This document shows positions 10,560-25,211 of a DNA stretch of 64,000 nt, in pieces; the first letter of the stretch is position 1; each line of letters begins with the position of its first letter. This stretch comes from Epichloe hybrida. Taxonomy: Eukaryota > Ascomycota > Sordariomycetes > Hypocreales > Clavicipitaceae. Below the pieces are notes generated by a model. The model saw only the letters and a program-made list of their open reading frames with translations, was not told the DNA's origin and made no database searches. Where the stretch lies: positions 310,001 through 374,000 of the forward strand of contig JAFEKR010000037.1 of NCBI GenBank assembly GCA_019022495.1, written 5' to 3'. The translations under genes were made by a program, and so were the position numbers.

Positions 10560-13275
10560 TTGTGCCTCTCCTGTAGTTAACTTTCCTATGGCGCTAGTGT
10601 TAGGTATAATCCCTCTGAAGACTTCTTTAGAATAGTATTCTTTAGAGATATAGTAAATTAAGCCTTTATTACATTCTTATAGCTTATAGAGCTCTTACCT
10701 AAGGAATACGTGTTAGAAGGCTTGATTGTTTAGGGTTACGAGGACATTAACGTTAGCGGCGTTATAGTTAGTCTGTAATCCAGAGCAGAAGAATTATGTA
10801 ATGCTTAGGTATGCTATTAATAGTAGCTCCTTTATATTATTATTATTATCTTTAGCTTCTATACAAGCTAAAAGATATGATTCCTAATTCTAACCTAAGC
10901 CTTTATTAGGCTTATTATTATCCTGCTCTTTATATAAGGTAAGGAATGCCTAGAATCTCTTCTCTAAAGGGGGTGTATAATATATTTTACTAGCTTACTA
11001 GCGGTCCTTTTCCTTTTAGTATTCTTTAGCAAAGTAATTAGAGAACTAGTAGCTGCTCTTACTACATATAAAGTAGCGCTTAGTGCTTAGCCTAGGGCTC
11101 TGTCCGCAATAACTTTCTTTACTACAGGGGGATAATTACTATCTATACTAATAATTAGTAAATATAGCCTCTAGAGGGTCTCCTTATTAGTACTAAAGGT
11201 ATTAGGAGGGCCTCTTATTTAATTCCATAATAGTAATTACCTTATAAAGGTCTCTAGTAAGACTTTTAAAGCCTATGAAGTGTATATATTTCACTATCTA
11301 ACATTTAGGCACACTAGCTATAGCGTTTAAGGCTTACTTATAGAGTTTAGTATTTACTATCTTAGCTAGGTATAGGCCTCTATAGATTTTCTTAAGGGTT
11401 AATAATATAATCTTAAGGCGCTTAAGCTTACTTTTATTAGGATTCTTCTTAATTATACTCTTTAGCGTTATGCTACTTTACTTATAGTAATAGAATTACT
11501 AGTTACTTTCTGTCTTAAAGCGCTAATAGATATAAGTAATTATCTCTTTATAGGAATAGTTATTCCTAAAGAGGTAATTAAGGTAGTATTACTTAGTATT
11601 ACCTATTAATATAATAAGGAAAGCCTTCTAATAATGTGTTTAAGGAAAGTTAATTCTATTATACTTATTTTTAAAGAGTGTAATCTTTAGCGTTAAGAAG
11701 TTATATAGCTTTCTACTATAGTAGTCACTATCCTTATATATCTTTATAAGCTCTAAGATCTTCTTTATAATCTAATTCTTAGAGGGGAGTTACTATAAAG
11801 GCATAATTTATTATAAATAATAGTCCACTAGTTATTCTTAATAATAATTATCCAGATAGAGCTATTAATATAATAGGGATTATTACAGGGGTTCTTATAA
11901 GGGTTTAAGCAATCTCTAGGGTTAGGGAAGGTTAATTTCTAGGGTAGGTTATTAGGGCTATTAATATTAAGGTTCTAGGGGTTTGGAAGATTGTAGTCTT
12001 TCTTATAATCTTTCCTATAACTAAAGAGGTATTAAGGTTTAATAAAGCACTTCCTTAAGCAATACTAGGATTAAATATCCTAGGCCTTACCTAATAAGGA
12101 CACCGTAATCTCGTAAAGAATTATGTAATTCTCTAATAATATCCTTAGATACCCTTTTAAAGGTGTCTTTAGACTAGCCTTTAAAGTCTTCTTAAAATAA
12201 TTCCTATAGGTTATTATCTCTCTAACCTTAATGCTTACTAAGGTTAATAAATCTTACAATCTAGTTATTAAGCTTAAGCTACGTAGTAGTCTCTAGATTT
12301 AGCTTAATAGATTCTTTCTAATTACTAGAGAAGTCATAAGTAAGCTATTAAAGGTATAAGGGTAACTTATGCTCTTAAGGTCTTTTAGGAGTAATAGTTA
12401 AAGCCTTACTATTACTAGTAGCCTTTACTCTTATAGAAGGTCTAGATTCCTCTACTATCTTTAACTATAAAAGGAATATTACTAATTTATTGTTTTTACT
12501 ACTAATTAAGCTTCTATGTTTACCTATTACTATTGCGAGGTTTTTCTTTTGTATTTTAGGAGCGTTACTACTCTAATAAAATTAGAAGATTATAAAAATA
12601 AGAAAAATAAAAGAAAAAGTAGCAGAAGTAGTAAAAGTAGTAATAAGAATAAATTAATAGAGATAAAGAAAGTAATATAAGTTCTAAAAGTTCCTAGAAA
12701 ATAACAAGAAAAGTAATAAGGGAATAATAGGAATTACCACTTCCTGTTTTTTATAAAAGGGAGGGAAGGAGGTAATCTCTCTCTCTTACTAATAAGTATA
12801 GGGCAAATAGCACTAATAATAAAGGGGGCAAAAAATAAGCTATAGATGCTTATACAAACAAATTAAAGGTCCGTTAGATAAAGGGAATATTTATAGAGAA
12901 GTTATAGATATATTAGCTAGCTTAGCTAAGGTTATTTAACGTTAGGTTTGAAATAAATGCCTTATGGCAATAGATTTGGTTATTTAGTTAGTTTTCTCGT
13001 GATAGACAATAAAATCAATAATTAATAATAATATCCCGGATAGATATAATAAAGTTATATCCCTAAGCCTAAGGGTTAATAAATCAATTCCTTAGAAGCC
13101 TAATAAGCCTATAACTAGGATTCTAGTCTTTTCCTTTAGCATACTTATATAGTTATGCCTCTCTACTATAATAACCGTTATAGCATAACAAGAGGTAGTA
13201 GTAGTAGTGTTTATAGAAATATCTTTTCTTATAATACCTAGCTTATTTATAGTTATAAAGTTAACTACTAATTAG

Positions 13276-13531
13276 TATTAGTTACACTAAGGTCCTATGC
13301 AGGTAATAAATCCTGTATAATTAAAGTTAATAATAGTTAGTTAGTTAGCTAGGAAAGAGAGAGAAGAGAGGGAAAGTCTAGATACTAGAAAAGTAAGCGA
13401 AATCCGTATATAGGGCATAAAAGGGGGTAGCGAATTAATATAGCTAATCACATCGCATGCATCGCGCCAGACCCACGATTGGTCTGGTCTTTGGCCACGA
13501 TTGAACCGATAAAGATCCGAAGGAATTAACA
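13276..13531 (-). repeat. LTR of the complete copia (right copy)
   Basis: 256 bp, gap-free partner of 6525-6780. Differences are transitions, for example the first bases TATTAGTTACACT here against TGTTGGTTGCACC at left. It is the 5' LTR in element orientation. Confidence 0.88.
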
Positions 13532-13536
13532 GTAAT

Positions 13537-14300
13537 AGCTCTCTAATAATTAAATTACTATATAGCCACTAATACATAGAGATATAAAATTAAGAGTAAG
13601 GGGTGTTTTTAGATGCTTTTTTAAAGTTTTACCTTAGCTTAATTAGAAAGTGTTTGTTATACTTACTTTACTTACTTTACCTTATATTACTATACTTATA
13701 ATACTAATTATACTTAAATAGTAATAGATTTAGATTATTAGTTTTAGGTACCTAAGGTAGTTCTATAAGGAATGTTACATCCTAGCCTGCTATTTACTAA
13801 GATCTACCTAGAAGGGTTAAACTTTTACGTGTATTAAGAAATTTATAATAGTTAGTAGTTTATAATGTTATAAGAGAGTTATTATAATTATAAGAGAGTA
13901 ATAACATAATAAAGGTTATGCGTTTAAATCCTAGTTATATAAAAGAGTTTTACTTTTTAGTATATAAGCTAAATTCTAATTAATTTAATTATTAACCTAT
14001 ATTATTATTATTAGTTATAGGTAAGGGAAAGGGTCTTTATGCCACCCCATAAGTTAAGTAATTTACTTTAATAAGATATTAGGAAAAGATATGTAATTAT
14101 ACATAAGACTATAATAGTTAGATAAAAGAGAAAAATAAAGAAAAGGGCATAATTATAAGCGCTAGGCTTATAACCTATAGAGTGATTTTGGTAGCAAAGA
14201 GCAATAAAAAGAGAAGATAATGTGAAATTGCTATCTAGGAATTTAATAAGGCAAAAGGAAGCTATTATAGCTTTAAATCTATAAGCAATAAATTAAGGTC
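13537..14300. other. RIP-like AT-rich sequence at the edge of the repeat block
   Basis: TA-rich, stop-rich DNA without recognisable protein motifs. The composition changes abruptly at about 14,290-14,320 to normal GC content, marking the border between the degraded repeat block and the gene block. Confidence 0.6.
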
Positions 14301-15196
14301 TTCAAGTAAAGCCTACAATGAATTGCGATAGCAAACGCGATCACAAACGCGATGCAGGAAGATGCATCATCAAACGAAGAATCTGACGATGTGATGCCTG
14401 AGGCTGCGATGTGAGGCTGTGATTCTCAACATGTAGCCTGTCCACTCCAGTGGCACTCCCCACCAGCTGGCACTAGCTATTCTCGTCAGCATTCGTTATC
14501 ATTCGGTACTAGTTTGATATTTGCCGCTACCCGTGGACAATTTCGGTAGTCGCAGTAGTGCAAGTGACGGAAGCTACGCATGCTCGTTTCCTTCAAAGGC
14601 ATGAGGCGCACAGTTAACCCTGTGTTGGTAGCTTCGGATAACCCAACGTTTAAAAAGATGGACCATATCCATTGAGCAAGCCATTTCTCATTTACAACTC
14701 ACCATGAGTATCAACATGTACATTTCCGAACATGGGGCAGCCATGCCATGTCCAAATCAGAGCGGTTCAGCTCCAACCCTCTCTACCTGAACCACGTCCA
14801 ATAATCCGAAAGCTGAAGGGGAAGAGCCTGTCACCCTGTGTCTATGCCAACCCGCCCTTCACGAAGGCGTTGATGAGATTCTCTCAAAATGACCCGCTGT
14901 CCCGTAATGCCACATGTTTTCTTCTTCTAATTCCTCTTGTTCCTCGTCCACTCTAGATATTCCGATCTTACTTTAAAACCACTCGTGAAAAATTAACTAG
15001 ATTCTTCTGCTCCACAGGTCATACTTCCTGTTCCTCGGTGATCATGATTCAGATGGCCGTCTTGAAAGTGGAAATCGCTGTCACACCGACATGATCCGCC
15101 CATTTGGCCCATTACGTCACCGTTTCTTCTTCTTCTTCTTCTTCTTCTTCTTCTCTAAACCTTCAACTTCAGGTTTGTTTGAAAACACGACGTGAC
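14301..15196. other. Intergenic border region with a (TTC)n microsatellite
   Basis: GC-balanced DNA without a supportable gene. It includes a (TTC)n run at about 15123-15156, just downstream of the UDP-galactopyranose mutase stop, probably in its 3' UTR. Confidence 0.6.
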
Positions 15197-17144
<1,948 letters not shown>

Positions 17145-20100
17145 TGTGGGGAGTGTGGGAGTGACGAGATGGGAGGTGGGGGAAGAAGAGATAGAACAAA
17201 GTGTTTTGTGCAGACGAGAATGTCGGCGGCGGCGTAACGCTGAGCAGTGAATGATGCCAGATCAAGCAAAGGGTATGAAGTGGGAGAAGAGATGTATATC
17301 TCGAAGAGCAAAGCGCGTGAAACTGAGGGGGGATCTGGAAACACTGAGCACTTGCTGTAGATAAAGTCTCCCTCGAGATTGCTTTCCTGGAATCCCTGAG
17401 CACGTTGGCTCTGAAAAGGAGACGACGGTGAGGGGCTGGAATTATTCTGGGTCCAGGGGAGGGGGGAGGGGAGGGGAGGGGGGAAGTTGGCAAGGACTTG
17501 GACCAACAAGAGGCAAAGAGGAGAGGGACCCTCATCAAGCCACTGTTATTTTCCTTGTCCCGATAATGAGCCGTCCCCTTCTTCTTCATTAGCACACACC
17601 GCGAGATTGAGCAACGCCAACGCTAAGTCATGCAAGACTCCCATCCGCGCAACTGCATTCCTACTTTCCTTGCTCTTTGTCACTGTCTCGGGCCGCCCTG
17701 CCACTGCTGCCAGCCTGCCCCAGGTTCGGGCGAAATCGATCCAATCCAGTCACTTCACCAACCACCAGTGGTAGTCCAACGAGGAACACAAACTTCAAGT
17801 TTGGTACATCTGTGGTTTCTGTGTCCCCACGGATGGCCTGCGGTAGCATTTGTGGGATACCAATATCATACCCCAAGCCCTTCTTCCACCCTTCTTCCAT
17901 CTCTCTGAGTGCGAAACTATCAACCTACCCCCCCGGCTTCATTGGACAGCACGTTCTCTGTCCTCCGTGACCTTTCATCTTGTGCGAGATTACCAGCACA
18001 CATTCTTCCAAGACAAGCATCTTGTGGCCCACCCGGATGGCCACTGGGCAATTCAAGCTACTTCATTGGCCAGTCTGATCAGATCGCTTCTTGTCAGGGT
18101 TGATTTATCTTTTCTTCATCAAATTCGTAGAATGCCCCGAATTTGGGATCCGTTGCGGTTCGGTCCCAAGAAGACGGAAGTATTAGCTTCATCTACGGCC
18201 CCGTCCAATTTGGATCCCGTCATTCCGTACTACGTACATAATACCCGATAGCCTGAGTTAGGAGATTGGAGAGGAACCTTTGTAGGCGAGCTGCATTTGT
18301 CATTCATCCGAGTCCAGTCCATGGGCGTTATAATAAACGTTTGCTTTTTCGGTGACAATAAACTTGTTGGGGTCCTGTGCAACGGGGAGCTTCTGGCTGT
18401 TCAAATAAGGTTGATCAGAATGCTTTTTTCGAGTGTGATGGAAATGATGCCATCCAAGCTGTGTCTGCCCGTAATCTCTTTGAATTCATCCTGTGCCTCG
18501 GGGGGCTGCAGCTGGTTACCCGGTAGGTCTTGCTGGCGACATGCATGGCTCGTTGACCATTGCGAGTCGATGCGTCGTCCTTGCGAGTGTGAAATTACAT
18601 AATGCCGGAGATCGAGTCGCGTTTGACAGCGACGACTGGAACCTCTTGATGACTCCGTGTAAAAAGGAGGAAAGGGCGCCTGGGAGCTACCCTGTACCAG
18701 CGGAGCTGCAGGGTGCACGAGGTATTATTAGAACGTGCAAATGAAATAATACAGAAAAATATGTGATCTGCTGGTTAATGTAATATTAAAGTCGACTGCT
18801 CCGTTGTGAGCTGCCGGGTCGACATGTCATGCCAACGGCGGATGTGCAATGCAGTCAGACTCCTACTCGTTGTGGGTTTGGCTACTCCGTAATCATTTCA
18901 TTTCGCTCGATGAATCACCACCCGACGAGAAGGCAACCCCACCAGACGCAGAAAGGGGGTGGTATTGGTCGAGGCTAGCAGCCATGTCATTCCTTGCACA
19001 GCGCCGCATCGTCATATCACTCAGCCACTCCCACTTAGATCTCCCGACAAGAGATCGTCCAGCCGTCATTACTGGAAGTGGATTGGCCACTGGTCCTGTG
19101 AGAGCCCTTGTGCATGGAACGACACGTCCTCCTTGAGATCCTGAAACAATAGCAGATCAAAGATCGACTTTGTGCCGTGGATCACATTTCCTTCTCGGTG
19201 GACAATTCGGCCTACATACATACGTCTGCCTCGAGGAAAGGGAAGCACTGGGAGGGAGGGGGGGGGTGTTTGGATGAAAATAGTAGTGGTCCTAGTGGAC
19301 AAGCGGTGGTGAAGATGGCTGCATCGTGCGGTGGGTTCTTGACCCGTGGAAGTCTATTGTTCGGAGCCAGGATGCCTCGTTGCGAGATTAGATGACGGGA
19401 CACAGTTCCATTTCGCCTCGACGCAATCTTATTATGGCCGCCTTGCTCGGTTCCATTCGTGGTGGCAGCAGCGAGTAGCAGACGCTGTGTATTACTACAT
19501 GTATGTGCAGACTGTACAGACTGTACAGACTGTACAGACAACACGGGGGCTCTCAGCGGGGCGGGTCTGCCTGCTGATGAACGTGACACCCGCTTATTGT
19601 GACGTGACTCGGTACTCGGTACTCGGTACTCCGTGAAATGTTGTCTCGGAAGGAGCGTTACAGGATCAGCGGACAGCCAGCAACAAGTTGAGGAGGCCAA
19701 GGGCCAGAGATCCGTGATGAAATTTATACTCGTTGCCAAGCTTCGTTGCCAAGCTTCGTCGCCAAAGGCTGGGCGGAGCACTAGCGATGCTCCTGTTCGG
19801 GTCGGGATGTTCGCAGCAGATGATGTGTAAAGCCTCGGCCGGGAAGAAGAAGCTTGAAGAGAAGCTCGGCGCAGTTGGGTTGGTGCGTAATACAACACAA
19901 CACCCTACAACAATGCAACACCGTGAGGCGAACTGAGCGAAAGAATCCGCGGCTGGCCGGTCCATCGAATCCAGGAAGCGATCGACAAACGTTTAATTAC
20001 TTCAGACAAAACCCTGTGCAGCAAGTTGCCAGCAACCATGGCTCGAGCCTTGCTCGCAGTCTTGAAGAAGGATTGCCAGAAGCCAATGGACACTACATAA

Positions 20101-21531
20101 CAATCCGTACAATGCTCGTCTTTGGATGCGATTTCGCCCAGTCGCATACCGCGACAAGAAGCACAATACATGGCGTGAACTGGTAGCGCTTCGGTGCCCG
20201 CTAGTTCCGCCGCCATGTCGCGCCGTTCTCGGGATGTCAAACAATTCGAGACGTGACCTATTGACACGTCGCGCCGTGGGTAATAGTGCGTCCCGCGGTT
20301 TGTAACCGTTTCGTGGTAGGGCATGATTCAAGCAATGATAAGCACCCACTGCCTCGACAGCGAATGTGCAGTGGAGTAATCCGTAGTGCGAACACACAGT
20401 GGAATGTGCCATGCCCTCATCAGCCACCAGTGGCCACCACTAATTATGTACTCCTTCCATGTACATATGTACGGACGGACGGATTGGACCACCCCTTATT
20501 ATCGGGGCATTCCCGTTGCTGGCAGCGGTGCTCGTAGCGGTGCTCGTAGCGGTGCTGGACCCCCCGCAGACTTGTGCACATCTTGCAGCGTCAATTGCTT
20601 GATGGCCCGCCCCCCGTCGCGTCGCATCACATCACATCACATCACATCACATCACCGCCTTCTCTGCAACTTTATCTGCTGAAAACAAAGGCATCGGATT
20701 GCACTGCCTGCCACTGCCTGCCACTGCCTGCCACTGCCTGCCACTGCCTGCCACTGCCACTGAGCGCCACCTGAATGAGGAGGATTGACGGCAAGCAGTG
20801 CAGGGCGCGGAATGGGAATCCGACCCCCACCCAACTCACTAGTCACTCTAGGTGTTTAGTTAGCATCAGACGCACCATTCGCCAGGGGGGTGAGGACATC
20901 GGGAAATCGGGTGCTGGGCTCTCTGCATTTTTTTTTTTTTTAATTGCCCCCCTTCGTCACCACGTCCATTCCCCAGGTCTCCTGTTCTTGCCCCCCCCTC
21001 CGCCACGCACCACGCACCACGCACCACGCACCACGCACCACGCACCACGCACCAAGCACCACGCACCACGCGCATCAGGGAGCATTTGAGATAAACTGGC
21101 CCTCAAACCTCGTCGTCCTTGACCACCTCTTTTCCCATCTACACCACCCCTTGTTTGCCAGGCTCAGCTGTCGCTTTTGCTGTGCAGGCTCCATTGGTTT
21201 TTCCATTCCTCCCATTATTGATTTCTATCGTCAACTCCTCGGAGCGACAGCCCCCCTTTCGTCTTTCTGTCCTTGGTTCTTGTCGCAGACCTCGCCAGTT
21301 GCACAAATCGGCAATCCACACTCCCTCTTTTCCTAAGCCAATACTTGTTGGACCCAGCGCCTCTTTTTATTTCTTTGCTACTACACCATAGGACACGGCA
21401 GTCCGTCCGCTCGTTTGCGCGTCCGCCCAAAAACTTAAAACTACCTGATAGAAGCGTACCACCCCTTTGTTCTTGGATTAACACTCGACAGCGCTTTCTC
21501 GCAACTCCTCCGACACATCACCACCATCATC
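17145..21531. other. 4.4-kb intergenic region with several minisatellites
   Basis: No supportable gene was found; the ORFs present are short and overlap at random. It contains short tandem repeats: ACAGACTGT units at about 19508-19539, a CACAT array at 20627-20655, a CTGCCACTGC array at 20702-20760, an ACCACGC array at about 21002-21070, GGTGCTCGTAGC units at about 20525-20560, and a duplicated GTTGCCAAGCTTC near 19733. The last 400 bp are pyrimidine-rich and likely promoter and 5' UTR of the transporter gene at 21532. The first few hundred bases serve the divergent mutase gene. Confidence 0.6.
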
Positions 21532-22888
21532 ATGTCCGAGGAAAAGTCGCGCGTCTCAGGCGAGGTTTCCCGCGGGGAACCTGTCCTGCCCACTGTCAAC
21601 CCGCAGATTGAGAAGCCTCAGCCTGCCAAGTCTGCTGTGCATCCTGTCTTCTACGTCATGTAAGGGCTTGAATCCTCTCCGCAACTCCGCATCGATGGCG
21701 CGACGATGCTAACCAGTCGATTTCTTCCCGTCTGCCATAGTGTCTGGATTGGTTTCAGTTCATCGGTTATTCTGTTCAACAAATGGGTATTGGACACCTT
21801 GAACTTCCGTATGTTGCAATCGAGCTTGGACGCACTCTCAGCGTTGCACTTGCGGGCATGCTGCTAATCAAATTATGCGCACAGGGTATCCCGTCATTCT
21901 GACTACGTACCACTTGACCTTTGCGACTGTCGTTACCCAGGCCATGGCTCGATTCACCACTCTTCTGGATGGCCGAAAGACTGTCAAGATGACTGGCCGT
22001 GTTTACTTGCGAGCTGTTGTGCCCATTGGTCTTTTCTTCAGCCTGAGTCTGATCTGCGGCAACTTGACCTACTTGTATCTCTCCGTCGCCTTCATTCAGA
22101 TGCTCAAGGCCACCACTCCTGTTGCTGTGCTCATCGCTGGATGGACACTGGGCGTCTCCCAGCCCAACTTGAAGCAATTTCTCAATGTCTCCGCCATCGT
22201 CGTGGGTGTCATCATTGCTTCCTTTGGCGAACTCAACTTCGTTTTGGTCGGAGTCCTGTTCCAAATTGGCGGTGTCATCTTCGAAGCTCTTCGCCTTACC
22301 ATGGTCCAGCGTCTCCTGAGCTCTGCCGATTTCAAGATGGATCCTCTGGTCTCTCTCTACTACTTTGCTCCCGTCTGCGCCGTCATGAACGGTGTTGTGG
22401 CTCTCTTGTGGGAGGTCCCCAAGGTATCCATGGCTGAGGTGTACCATGTTGGTCTCTTCACCTTTTTCCTCAACGGTCTCTGCGCCTTCATGCTCAACGT
22501 TTCGGTTGTCTTCTTGATTGGCAAGACCTCGGCTGTCGTCTTGACCCTGTGTGGTGTTCTCAAGGATATCATGCTGGTTGTTGCGTCCATGATGATCTGG
22601 GGCACTCCTGTCACCCCTCTTCAGTTCTTCGGCTACTCCATTGCCCTTGGTGGCATGGTCTACTACAAGCTCGGCTATGAGCAGCTCAAGGGCTACGCAG
22701 GCGAGGCTAGCAGACAGTGGGCTGAGTTTGGTGCTCGCAAGCCTGTTTTGCGCAAAGTAGCCATCATTGTTCTGTCCGTCTTCATCTTCTTCTCGCTCTT
22801 CACTGCCATGGCCCCCTCATACGCCTATGACCCTAGCAAGATCACCAACGAAGTGACCAGCCGTCTCGGCAAGTCAGGTGCGCACTAA
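21532..22888 (+). CDS. TPT/SLC35-type nucleotide-sugar or phosphate-sugar transporter (3 exons)
   Basis: Exons 21532-21659, 21741-21808 and 21885-22888 join to 399 residues. The protein has a soluble N terminus of about 40 residues, then roughly ten hydrophobic segments. Family features of the triose-phosphate-transporter (DUF250) group of the drug/metabolite superfamily are visible: SSSVILFNKWVL, RYPVILTTYHLTFAT, YLYLSVAFIQMLKATTPV, FQIGGVIFEALRLTMVQRLL and a KTSAVVLTLCGVLKD segment. Such proteins are antiporters of Golgi or ER membranes carrying nucleotide sugars or sugar phosphates. The substrate cannot be read from the sequence. It lies next to the galactofuranose precursor enzyme (4.4 kb away), but a shared role is only speculation. 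Both introns are GT-AG and the frame closes. Confidence 0.9.
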
Positions 22889-23883
22889 ATCGCATCTAGC
22901 ATCGTGTGATGAGCTTCGGCCTTGATAATAGTGATACTGGTTATCTCACTCTGTCGGATGCAAATTGCAAATCTGGTGTCACAAATGAACTCGGGCACTA
23001 GTTCCGCGGATATCGGCTCCTCGACAGCTGTTGTCTCCTGTCTTGGTCTCGAAGTCGGCTTTTTTTTCATCTTTACTCTTTTTACTGGTTTTCTTATTTT
23101 CCCTTTTTATTCCCCCAGAAACTTGTTGGACGCATTGGACTGGGCTTTCTCTGGTACAGTCTTTCAAACATGGACTTTTTTTCGGACATCGTTGCCGGAG
23201 ATCCGGAGAGAGGTTTCGGAGACTCGGGCGCTTGACGGGCGTCTCAACGCGTATCACTTATGGAGGCAAACTCGGAGCGCCGTGCGCCGGGCGCGTCCGC
23301 GTCAAATGGATGGAGAAGACACGGGGGCCTGCATCATGAAGGGTGTCTAATCTGATGTACTTTAGACGGCGTTGAATTCTTTTCATAGAGGAATGTGGAA
23401 ATGAAAATCCTGGCAAATTCGTGTACTTTCCGACATTGTTTGCATGTCAAAAGGCACCAACAATGACCGCGTTGTCATCAACGTGGCTATATTCCAGTTA
23501 TCATGTCCTAGAGAAGTCTACGTCCATAATGCAACATGATCCCTTGCCGCCACCAACATACTTTTTCAAGAATGCGTGCCTGCCTCCCCCCTGCCTCACC
23601 ACATGGTCCAATTTCGCCCTCTCCCCCCCCTCCTTCACAATCACACAAGAACGAATTCGCAATGCAAATTTGCCTTTTGAGTTTTTTTTCTTTTAGGAGA
23701 GAATTGTCATCTTTTTAGTTCTCCTTTTTCGACATGATAAAAAAGGAACCTTTCATAACGAGCTCCATTAAAAACCGTGGTTCCCAAGGTTTCTATTGAG
23801 ATTTTCAGAAACCTGATGTTTTATTCATGTACTCTTTACATCCCGTGTCCCGCCAACTCCCTAACCGATTTGTGGTGAAATAC
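22889..23883. other. Intergenic, converging 3' ends
   Basis: About 1 kb between two converging genes. It holds pyrimidine and A/T runs typical of 3' UTRs. No gene or RNA was recognised. Confidence 0.5.
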
Positions 23884-24894
23884 TTAGAAACCTGCATGAC
23901 GTTAGTCGTATGTTCCCATGGTCGTGCACAACGGTGGTCCTGTTTAAATAAAAAGGCGGCTTTCTCTCCACTCCCCCGGTGCCCAAAGCAACGGTGCGAA
24001 TGTAAGTAAAGCAAGAGCCAGCTTCCCCCGCAAAAGGCGCAGCCTTTTTGTCAAAACAACGCGAGCGAGGAGGGGAAGAAGAAGAAAAAAATCAACGTAC
24101 GCAGAGGGGTGAAGAACCAGCGGTTCTTGCCGCTAGTGTAGCGCTCCTCCAGGACCTTCTTGACGTTCTTCTTGGCGTCCTCCCGCTGGGAAACCTCCTT
24201 GAAGGTCTCGCCGGAGATGGCGCCCTTGAGGCCCTCGAGCTCGAGCGTGTACCGCGTGGGCATCAGGTGGTTGTAGTTGATGACCTTGATGAAGGGCTTG
24301 ATCTTGGATCGCTTCTCCTGGCGGCTCTTGGACATGCGGCGGGTGATCTTGGAGGGGTAGCGCTCGATGCCGGCGACGACGGCGTGGCCGAAGGGGTGAG
24401 GCTTGTTGCCGTTGTCGACGGGCTGGATGATGACTACCTGTTTTTTTTTGCAGGTGTTAGCGCTTGTTCCGGGCCACTTGGGAGAAAAAAAGGGCAGAGG
24501 CCAAGAAGAAAGGAAGAGTTTGGAAGGGGGGTTTTTTTTTTCCCGCTTCGCTGTCCCGAGTCGCGATAGGATGGATGATGGTAAATCAGTGCCCTTTGGT
24601 AGTCGGATATTTTGGTTTGGAGCCATTGGCTTGACGGCGAGTTTGAGTGCGCTTGTTGTTGCAGCGCGTGTTTGCATCGTTGTTGAATTTTTTTGCTTCG
24701 TGCATCTGGATATCCCGGTTCCAGACGATTGAAACTCACGGCGACGGGGATGAAAAGCGATGTGGAAAAAAAAAACCCCCCCCTCGTGGTTCTCCTCTTC
24801 CTCCTCGGGAGTGAGTGTATGACTTTCGTACCTTCTTACCGGCATATCGGCCGCGGGTGATGATGGCGACTCGGCCGACCTTGAGGAACTTCAT
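23884..24894 (-). CDS. rpl27: 60S ribosomal protein eL27 (3 exons)
   Basis: Cytosolic large-subunit ribosomal protein. The exons are 24832-24894, 24101-24437 and 23884-23891, giving 135 residues, the normal family length. Exon 1 encodes [21 protein letters not shown]. Exon 2 starts [10 protein letters not shown] and continues through [35 protein letters not shown] and [11 protein letters not shown]. The last exon is only 8 nt (GTTTCTAA) and completes the invariant C-terminal R-F-stop; it lies 209 bp away behind a TGCAG acceptor. Introns after codon 21 and near the stop are both GT-AG. Head-to-head with NCE101, with 317 bp between start codons. Confidence 0.95.
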
Positions 24895-25211
24895 TTTGTC
24901 CTGCTGCGTTGGTCGTGGATGTGGTTAGTTGGGAGGAGGTTTTCGGCGTCGTGCTCCGTGAACCAACGCGAATTTGCTGTTCAACATTTTGGGGGTTTGT
25001 GGGTTTGGGGCAAGCGAGCTCGCATGTGTGCGGTCACGTGAGATGGGATCGTGGGTCTGGTTGCAGAGCTGCTCTGTGATTGATTGGACGGGGCCAGCTG
25101 GGGCATCTCGACAACCTTCCTGGGTAACGAACGACCTTGCTGGGTACGGACTACATTACATGCTTCATCATCTTGGAAACTTTTTTCATACCCCACGGCG
25201 ACCAAGACACG
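24895..25211. promoter_or_regulatory. Shared divergent promoter of rpl27 and nce101
   Basis: 317 bp separate the two start codons, which point away from each other, so both promoters must lie here. No specific operator was recognised. Confidence 0.6.

Larger units (their letters stand above)
6525..13531 (-). mobile_element. Complete but RIP-killed Ty1/copia retrotransposon (7.0 kb)
   Basis: It is bounded by 256-bp direct repeats (6525-6780 and 13276-13531) with TGTT/AACA ends, and by a perfect GTAAT target duplication (6520-6524, 13532-13536). The coding strand is minus. From right to left I can read: a gag zinc-knuckle-like stretch near 11030-11090 (RYFICSKSSC); an integrase HHCC region near 9780-9930 (VIKKLTKVCHYY.IHGKAPS.FKF, with a cysteine lost to RIP); the integrase core start near 9700 (MQIDG.LVLYI); and reverse transcriptase near 8230-8470 (VREIKGKGTDLLYKKS, then KGKEFILT.S). 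The gag-IN-RT order defines copia. A pyrimidine run right after 6780 is consistent with a minus-strand polypurine tract. Stops are everywhere, so it is non-functional. A 267-bp solo LTR is inserted at 10293-10559. Confidence 0.88.
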
